Position numbers and translations under genes: made by a program
Source: Clostridiales bacterium UBA4039
GTDB taxonomy: Bacteria; Bacillota; Clostridia; Lachnospirales; Vallitaleaceae
Assembly: GCA_002382805.1 (NCBI GenBank)
Contig: DGAD01000032.1
Span: 62,001-126,000, forward strand
DNA: 64,000 nucleotides
Direction: 5' to 3'
Notes under the pieces: model-generated
Databases searched by the model: none
What the model was told of the DNA's origin: nothing
Seen by the model: only the letters and a program-made list of their open reading frames with translations
Shown here: positions 58,581-64,000 of the stretch, piece after piece
Numbering within the stretch: position 1 is the first letter of the stretch
Layout of the letters: each line of letters opens with the position of its first letter

Positions 58581-60074
58581 ATGGATAATACGATGATTAT
58601 AGAAGCTAAGAATATAAAAAAGACATTTGGAGGCGTACAAGCTTTAAAAGGTGTTGACTTTAAAATACGAACAGGCGAAATCCACTGTCTTGCAGGCGAA
58701 AATGGATCGGGAAAATCAACATTGATTAAAATAATTTCAGGGGAATATACTCCGGATTCTGGAGAAATCATCATTGGAGAAAAGAAATACAACAACATAA
58801 AACCAAGGGAAGCAATTCATAATGGGGTTCAAGTCATATATCAAGATTTTTCAGTGTTTCCTAATTTGACGGTTGCAGAGAATATTGCTGCATCTCATGA
58901 ACTTGCACAAAATAAAAAAATTGTCAATTGGAAGAAAATTAAGGGGTTAGCGGTACAAATTATTGAAAAGTTAAATCTTCACTTAGATGTCGATGCATAT
59001 GTAGAAAATTTATCAATTGCAGACAAGCAATTAGTAGAAATATGCAGAGCATTGATTCAAGATGCCAAAGTCATCATCATGGATGAACCGACAACGGCGT
59101 TAACCAAAAAAGAGGTAACAGCCTTATTTAAGGTTACCAGTGAGTTGAAAAAACAAGGATTGGCGATAGTATTTGTTAGTCATAAAACTGAAGAAGTCTT
59201 TGGATTTGCAGATAGATTAACAATTTTTAGAAGTGGGAAAAATGTTGTTTCAGAAGAGATCGCATTTTTTAATCGAATGAATTTTTCACAATATATGACA
59301 GGCAGAGAGTTAAAAGACCATAGTTTCGATATTGAGATCAACCCGGAAAATATATTGTTTGAAGTGAAAAATATCTCTCGCAACAAAGAGTTTGAGAATA
59401 TTTCATTTTCGCTTTGTGAAGGCGAAGTGTTAGGAATTACAGGGCTTTTAGGATCAGGAAGAACAAAGCTTGCTAATGCTATTTTTGGCTTAAGCAAGAT
59501 TGAAAGCGGTGAAGTATATGTCCAAGGGAAAAAAGTTGAAATTCACTGTGTTCGTGACGCAATAAAAAATAATATTGCTTATGTTCCAAGTGACCGCTTA
59601 ACCGAAGGGTTATTTTTACCTCGATCCATTGAAAACAATTTGATGGCTGCTTCGTTAGGGCAATATATCGGAAAAATGAATATGATTAACTGGCGAGACG
59701 TATCTCAAAAAGTGAAAAGTCTAATGGCGAGTATGAATGTTGTCGCACCATCTGCGAAACTGCCGATTCAGGCATTGTCCGGCGGAAATCAACAACGTGT
59801 ATTGATTGGAAAATGGCTGAATATCAATCCGGATATTATTATAATGAATGGTCCTACAGTTGGTGTTGATATAGGATCAAAAGATGACATCTATACGATT
59901 ATTTCTGACATGGCCAAAAAGGGCATTGGAGTCATTATTATTTCGGATGATTTACCTGAGCTTATTCACAATTGTAATCGAATTATGGTGATGAAAAACG
60001 GAAGAATTATTCATGAATACCAAAGCGAAGACCTCAGTGAACAGATGCTTAGTGAGACTTTAGGAGAAGCCTAG
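58581..60074 (+). CDS. Sugar ABC transporter ATP-binding protein (RbsA/MglA type)
   Basis: ATPase of 497 residues with two tandem nucleotide-binding domains. In the first, Walker A is GENGSGKSTLI, signature LSIADKQLVEI and Walker B VIIMDEPTTALTKKE. In the second, Walker A is the degenerate GLLGSGRTKLA, with signature LSGGNQQRVLIG and Walker B IIMNGPTVGVDIGS, where the usual Glu is Gly; this asymmetry is normal for the carbohydrate uptake transporter-2 family. It powers uptake through the two downstream permeases. ATG 58581 follows AAAAGGAGCTG. The first permease gene begins 16 bases on. Confidence 0.95.
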   Translation: MDNTMIIEAKNIKKTFGGVQALKGVDFKIRTGEIHCLAGENGSGKSTLIKIISGEYTPDSGEIIIGEKKYNNIKPREAIHNGVQVIYQDFSVFPNLTVAENIAASHELAQNKKIVNWKKIKGLAVQIIEKLNLHLDVDAYVENLSIADKQLVEICRALIQDAKVIIMDEPTTALTKKEVTALFKVTSELKKQGLAIVFVSHKTEEVFGFADRLTIFRSGKNVVSEEIAFFNRMNFSQYMTGRELKDHSFDIEINPENILFEVKNISRNKEFENISFSLCEGEVLGITGLLGSGRTKLANAIFGLSKIESGEVYVQGKKVEIHCVRDAIKNNIAYVPSDRLTEGLFLPRSIENNLMAASLGQYIGKMNMINWRDVSQKVKSLMASMNVVAPSAKLPIQALSGGNQQRVLIGKWLNINPDIIIMNGPTVGVDIGSKDDIYTIISDMAKKGIGVIIISDDLPELIHNCNRIMVMKNGRIIHEYQSEDLSEQMLSETLGEA

Positions 60075-60090
60075 AGAAAGGAATAAATAT

Positions 60091-61071
60091 ATGAAATTGA
60101 AATTGTTATGTTCCAATGAAGTTATTTTAGCGGTGATTATAGTGATTTTGGCTTTGGTCATAGGAATCAATAATCCGGTATTTTTAACCTTTGGTAATTT
60201 TATTACCTTACTAAAAAGCAGTATTGTCATGTACATATTTGCCTTATGTGTAACCATAGTCATGGTATCTGGTGGCATAGATGTGTCTTTTCCGGCTATT
60301 GCAGCGACGAGCTCATATGTGACGGTACTTACGCTTTTAAAAACAGGCTACAACGGATCCATTTTCTTTGTATTCTTGATGTCGGCTTTAATTGGTATGG
60401 CTTTGGGATTGATTAATGCAATTATTATTTATGAGTTTAAGGTTCCAACGTTGATTGCTACATTAAGTACATCTGCCATTTATGTAGGAGCGATTGGTAC
60501 ATACTTAGGTGGACTAAAAGAAATCTATCAAATACCTGCAATTTTAGAAGCATATCATTCTAGAAATTTAATTACAACAGTAAATGCAGAAGGAATAAAA
60601 TTTTCCTTGCCGGAGTCCTTTTTGATTTTGGTTGTCCTTACAGTCGCCACGTGGTTTGTTTTGCGATATACCTATATGGGACGTGGCATTTATTCCATTG
60701 GTGGTTCGAAAAAATCAGCACTACGTGCGGGATATAATTTGCGTCTGATTTCATACTTTATTTATATTTATGTGGGTTTGATGTCAGGAATTGCCGGTAT
60801 CATTTTTGTTACCTTGCTTCGAGCGTCCAGTGTACGAAGCTTTTTGGGACAAGAATTAATCATTATTGCCGCAGTCGCAATGGGGGGTGCCCGAATAACA
60901 GGTGGTAAGGGCAGTGTGCTTGGAGCTATTTTGGGAATAACGATTATTGTAATTATTAAGAACAGTTTGATTTTGCTAGGAATAACCTCAGAGTGGCAAA
61001 CATTTTTTATTGGCGTATTTATTCTTTTAGGAATTGGTGTATCTGCGTACAGAAATAAGCAAATAGCATGA
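60091..61071 (+). CDS. Sugar ABC transporter permease
   Basis: Permease of 326 residues, RbsC/LsrC type, with about eight to ten membrane segments. The ABC-2 sugar permease motif is seen in VAMGGARITGGKGSVLGAI, and the early VMVSGGIDVSFPAIAA is also characteristic. It forms the membrane channel with the next gene product. An AGAAAGGAAT site precedes the ATG. The second permease gene overlaps its regulatory region by having its ribosome site right after this stop. Two distinct permeases indicate a heterodimer, as in LsrCD. Confidence 0.93.
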   Translation: MKLKLLCSNEVILAVIIVILALVIGINNPVFLTFGNFITLLKSSIVMYIFALCVTIVMVSGGIDVSFPAIAATSSYVTVLTLLKTGYNGSIFFVFLMSALIGMALGLINAIIIYEFKVPTLIATLSTSAIYVGAIGTYLGGLKEIYQIPAILEAYHSRNLITTVNAEGIKFSLPESFLILVVLTVATWFVLRYTYMGRGIYSIGGSKKSALRAGYNLRLISYFIYIYVGLMSGIAGIIFVTLLRASSVRSFLGQELIIIAAVAMGGARITGGKGSVLGAILGITIIVIIKNSLILLGITSEWQTFFIGVFILLGIGVSAYRNKQIA

Positions 61072-61084
61072 TATGGAGGGTTAT

Positions 61085-62074
61085 ATGAAAGCTTTTCTTA
61101 TGAACATTAAAAAAAATGAAAACGATATAAAGCTATTTCGATTGATTGTTGCAATGTTGACTATTTTTATTGTCTTGGTCATTGTATTACCCGATAAATT
61201 TTTAACATTAAACAACTTAAAATCTATGGCATTTCAATTCCCTGAGATTGGGATCTATGCGTTGGCAATGATGTTGGCGATGATGTCAGGAGGTATTGAT
61301 TTATCAATTGTTGGGATTGGAAACTTATCATCTATTGTCGCGGTCTTTACAATGACGAGGGTGCTTAATCCCGAGACAACATCACTCAACATATATTTAA
61401 TCATGATAATTGCAGTGATTATAGGGCTACTGACCGGAGTACTTTGTGGTGTGCTCAACGGGATTTTAATTACGAAGATCGGTATCATTCCCATATTGAC
61501 CACATTGGGGACAATGCAGATTTTTACAGGTCTTGCGACGGGACTAACAAAAGGAAGTGCAGTTTTTGGGTTGCCCGAGCAATATGCGGTAATAGGCAAT
61601 GGTTATATTTGGATTTTTCCTATACCTTTAGTTATCTTTACATTCATGGCATTACTCGTTACATTTGTTTTGAAAACACAAGCCCTTGGATTTAATTTAA
61701 AGCTTTATGGGACGAATGCTAAGGCGGCTAATTTTTCAGGAATTAGAAACGATCTCGTCGTCATAAAAACATACGCCTTAGGTGGTTTTTTAGCTGCGGT
61801 ATCGGGGCTAACTATTGTTGGAAGAACGGTATCGGCCAAAGCAGATTATGGCAATAGCTATACATTGATGGCGTTGCTAATTGTTATCTTGGGTGGTGTA
61901 TTACCTGAAGGAGGATTTGGTAAGGTCAAAGGGGTGTTTTTTGCGGTAATTACATTACAGATCATATCAAGTGGTTATAATTTGCTACGATTTGATCAGT
62001 ACTTTAAGAACTTTTCCTTTGGCTTACTCGTGGTTGTCTTAATGATTATGAACTATCGCTTGTCGCGAAAATAA
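61085..62074 (+). CDS. Sugar ABC transporter permease (second)
   Basis: Permease of 329 residues with about nine membrane segments, paralogous to the preceding protein. AMMSGGIDLSIVGIGN and VILGGVLPEGGFGKVKGVF are the equivalent family motifs. I chose the ATG at 61085, four bases after GGAGGG; the ATG at 61073 lies before that site and would add four residues. The two permeases and the ATPase make a complete CUT2-type importer. It is followed after 15 bases by the HAD phosphatase gene. Confidence 0.92.
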   Translation: MKAFLMNIKKNENDIKLFRLIVAMLTIFIVLVIVLPDKFLTLNNLKSMAFQFPEIGIYALAMMLAMMSGGIDLSIVGIGNLSSIVAVFTMTRVLNPETTSLNIYLIMIIAVIIGLLTGVLCGVLNGILITKIGIIPILTTLGTMQIFTGLATGLTKGSAVFGLPEQYAVIGNGYIWIFPIPLVIFTFMALLVTFVLKTQALGFNLKLYGTNAKAANFSGIRNDLVVIKTYALGGFLAAVSGLTIVGRTVSAKADYGNSYTLMALLIVILGGVLPEGGFGKVKGVFFAVITLQIISSGYNLLRFDQYFKNFSFGLLVVVLMIMNYRLSRK

Positions 62075-62089
62075 AACCGAATAACTAAG

Positions 62090-62944
62090 ATGATGCATAA
62101 GAAAGTGAATGATAAAATGTGTGTGAATATAACAAAAGATGCAAAAAAACAAATAATCTTTTTTTGTGATATTGATGGAACAATAGTAAAAGGAGAGATG
62201 GAGATACCACCTATTGTTATAGAAGAGGCAAAAAAATTCATGGATTTGGGTGGAATATTATGTTTATGTACAGGAAGAGCGCCGATATCGGTTAGTAAAA
62301 TTGCAAAAAAATTAGAAGTCAATGGTCCAAGCGTTTTATATTCAGGTGCCGCTGGATTTGATTTTTCAAAAGGCAGTTATGTTTGGTGTGATACGTTTAG
62401 TGAAAATGTAAAGGCGCATATTGAAGAACTTCTTAATAAATATCCGACAATAAGTGTTCAAGTATATACAAAAGAACGCATCTATCTATTGAGGACGAAT
62501 GCTATTTTGACAAATAAAGGCGTTAAAGCGGAATTGTCAAAAACTGTTTCGCGGCTATCGGACATAGATAAGGATGAAGAAATTATTAAAATAGTGTTGA
62601 CAGATGAAGATATAAGAATGTTGGAAAATAGCAGACAAGAAATTTTTGGTTCTTCGGAATATATATTTGAGTTTGCAAGTAAACATTTTGTTGAGGTTAT
62701 TCCTAAAACAGCAGGAAAAGACAAGGGAGCACAAAGAATTATAGAGCACCTTGGACTGGCCAATCCGATGATTATCTCAGCAGGGGATGCAATGACAGAC
62801 TTGCCGCTTTTAAAGATTTCAGATATTTCTTTTGCTCCTCAAGACGCGGACAAAAAAGTTCTTGAAGCTGTAACCTATGTGTTTTCATCGTATAAGACAG
62901 GTGGAGTGGCACAAGCATTTAAAAAAGCTTCTGAACTTATTTAA
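62090..62944 (+). CDS. HAD-superfamily phosphatase (Cof type)
   Basis: Phosphatase of up to 284 residues in the Cof/HAD-IIB branch. Motif I is FFCDIDGTIV, motif II lies at LCTGRAPIS, Lys in KTAGKDKGAQRI, and motif IV in ISAGDAMTDLPLLK. These enzymes dephosphorylate small sugar phosphates, so this one may recycle or relieve excess of the kinase product. The start is uncertain: ATG 62090 has only a weak ACTAAGA upstream, and the ATG at 62117 has a poor site too. It is the last gene of the operon and is closed by a hairpin at 62943. Confidence 0.86.
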   Translation: MMHKKVNDKMCVNITKDAKKQIIFFCDIDGTIVKGEMEIPPIVIEEAKKFMDLGGILCLCTGRAPISVSKIAKKLEVNGPSVLYSGAAGFDFSKGSYVWCDTFSENVKAHIEELLNKYPTISVQVYTKERIYLLRTNAILTNKGVKAELSKTVSRLSDIDKDEEIIKIVLTDEDIRMLENSRQEIFGSSEYIFEFASKHFVEVIPKTAGKDKGAQRIIEHLGLANPMIISAGDAMTDLPLLKISDISFAPQDADKKVLEAVTYVFSSYKTGGVAQAFKKASELI

Positions 62945-62973
62945 GAGCAAAGCGACGTTGTCGCTTTGCTCTT
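62943..62973. terminator. Hairpin between convergent HAD and AraC-type genes
   Basis: Fourteen-base perfect stem AAGAGCAAAGCGAC / GTCGCTTTGCTCTT with a three-base loop. It starts at the HAD stop and ends just before the AraC-type stop, with modest T content on both sides; probably bidirectional. Confidence 0.8.
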
Positions 62974-62975
62974 TA

Positions 62976-64000
62976 TTATGTTTTGATACGATATTGCTTT
63001 GGTGTAATTCCTGTAACTTTTTTAAAGATGGTTGTAAAATAGTTTTGATTATTAAAGCCAACAGCTAAAGCAATATCTAAAATAGATTGATCGGTTGTTT
63101 TTAATAAGTATTGGCTTTCTTTAATACGTATATGATTTACATAATCGGCAAAGGCAAGGTTCATTTCTTTTTTAAATAAAGAAGAAAAGTAATTTGGCGA
63201 TAAACCGATATAGTCAGCAACTTCTTGTAAGCGAATAGCCTCTGAAAGATGATTATGCACATATTTTGAAGCTTTTTTTATGACGCCCACATGATTAATT
63301 GAATCAATATGTAAGACGCTGTTTGTATACTTGCTAATCATATCTTCTACCACCGTCATTAATTCTTGGGAGGTTTTAGATGATTTAATAGCCTCAATAA
63401 ACTGGTGAGATAACTCAATGGCATAATCGGCGTCCACGCTTGACTGAATTACCTTTCTGGAAAGTAATGTGTTAAGGATGATCGCGTTAAACTGGTTATC
63501 TATAAATCCTGTTGTTGAATAATCAGAAAAAGCAGGGCGAAGGTGCTCATAATACAACGCAAAAACCTGTTCGACGTCGCCGTTGCCTACTTTGTCCAAA
63601 AACAATAATTCAAAGTCAAAATTTAAAAAGTTTGACAAAGTATCTTTGGAATGTGTATCAAGCATAGGTGTCATACGTGCTTGGTCAGTGTTTTCGCTGT
63701 CAGGTTTTACTGTTGAGGTCTTTTGGGAGTGGTTAGATTCAAGAAGCGTAATGAATGTCTTTTCTATATGAAATAGATGTGTTTTTGAGAGGGTTGGAAT
63801 TTTGGAAAAAATGCCTTTGAAACGATGGCGTTCGCTTAGGGCTAAGTCCTTAGATTGTATGATTTGATTAAGCTGATGTTCGGACAAAGTAGATTCTAAA
63901 AATGGACCCAGTGCAATGAAACCATAAAAATTATTGTTATGTATTAGAGGAAAGCTTAAGTAATGTACGCCATAACTTGATTTAAATAAAATAGGAGTGG
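62976..64000 (-). CDS. AraC-family regulator with N-terminal sensory domain, partial
   Basis: The frame is open to the end of the window (342 codons visible) and the start lies beyond it; a TTG at 63887 could be read as a start, but the codons upstream give a protein-like stretch, HYLSFPLIHNNNFYGFIAL, which favours a longer protein. The N-terminal part resembles a PocR/sensor-type domain. A middle region (about residues 60-230) is helical. The C-terminal AraC DNA-binding domain has two HTH units: ADYIGLSPNYFSSLFKKEM and ALAVGFNNQNYFTTIFKKVT, ending GITPKQYRIKT. It is convergent with the sugar operon and may regulate that or genes further right. Confidence 0.88.
   Translation of the reverse strand, partial: TPILFKSSYGVHYLSFPLIHNNNFYGFIALGPFLESTLSEHQLNQIIQSKDLALSERHRFKGIFSKIPTLSKTHLFHIEKTFITLLESNHSQKTSTVKPDSENTDQARMTPMLDTHSKDTLSNFLNFDFELLFLDKVGNGDVEQVFALYYEHLRPAFSDYSTTGFIDNQFNAIILNTLLSRKVIQSSVDADYAIELSHQFIEAIKSSKTSQELMTVVEDMISKYTNSVLHIDSINHVGVIKKASKYVHNHLSEAIRLQEVADYIGLSPNYFSSLFKKEMNLAFADYVNHIRIKESQYLLKTTDQSILDIALAVGFNNQNYFTTIFKKVTGITPKQYRIKT

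Noticed and set aside
53139..62944. Calling the right-hand operon an AI-2 (lsr) system
   Set aside because: No lsrF, lsrG or LsrR-type regulator is present, the binding protein lacks most AI-2 contacts, and the DeoR/M42/BtpA genes match the Sgc set instead.
1..64000. Mobile elements, CRISPR arrays, tRNA or rRNA genes
   Set aside because: No transposase, integrase, repeat-spacer array or structural RNA sequence was recognised on either strand.

Overview
The window is a stretch of chromosome from a low-GC, Gram-positive anaerobe, most likely a member of class Clostridia (Bacillota). The reasons are AT-rich sequence with strong AGGAGG-type ribosome binding sites, T-box leaders in front of hisS and pheST, a sufCBDSU operon, a hisS-aspS pair, a 1430-residue double-ASKHA activase, a GGGtGRT/NifU-like pair, rubredoxin-type and flavodoxin-type proteins, and a Cys-initiated GltB. 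I saw no tRNA, rRNA, CRISPR array, insertion sequence or prophage. The first and last genes run off the window.

Layout. 1-6048: NDH-2 with a membrane tail, polyprenyl diphosphate synthase, FMN-binding lipoprotein, CitA/DcuS-type two-component system and UbiA/MenA-type prenyltransferase; this gene set resembles the flavin-based extracellular electron transfer locus of Gram-positive bacteria. 6068-9567: promoter, His T-box, hisS-aspS, terminator. 9613-13373: aldo/keto reductase, RseC-like protein and cell-wall amidase. 13392-18437: suf operon with a good promoter and a Fur-like operator. 18434-24283: an unknown anchored protein, a DUF3810 protein, an 827-residue four-domain persulfide-type reductase, a small unknown, a flavodoxin and a rubredoxin-domain protein. 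24410-26629: dinB convergent with a YejK-type nucleoid protein. 26760-29366: three small membrane proteins, a MocR regulator that lacks its PLP lysine, and another membrane protein. 29414-37249: degenerate receiver/zinc-ribbon protein, HD hydrolase, giant activase, era, TPR-GGDEF protein. 37315-41807: cyclophilin, histidine phosphatase, the NifU-like/GGGtGRT pair and a ferredoxin-domain aldo/keto reductase. 41887-47891: gltBD. 48257-52847: an unknown secreted protein, Phe T-box, pheST. 52962-62944: a sugar-type operon (DeoR regulator, M42 peptidase homologue, BtpA/SgcQ homologue, FGGY kinase, ABC transporter, HAD phosphatase). 62976-64000: convergent AraC-type regulator, partial.

How the genes fit together. 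The left end looks like a quinone/flavin electron-export module with its own signalling pair. The suf operon, the NifU-like pair, the activase and the ferredoxin-type proteins point to an iron-sulfur-rich anaerobic metabolism, with suf probably iron-regulated. The right end looks like a complete uptake and catabolic system for an unidentified, phosphorylatable small carbohydrate or derivative. It combines the SgcR/SgcX/SgcQ set known from enterobacterial PTS operons with an LsrB-like ABC importer and a kinase. The last two modules, together with the MocR and the degenerate receiver, are the parts most worth a second look.
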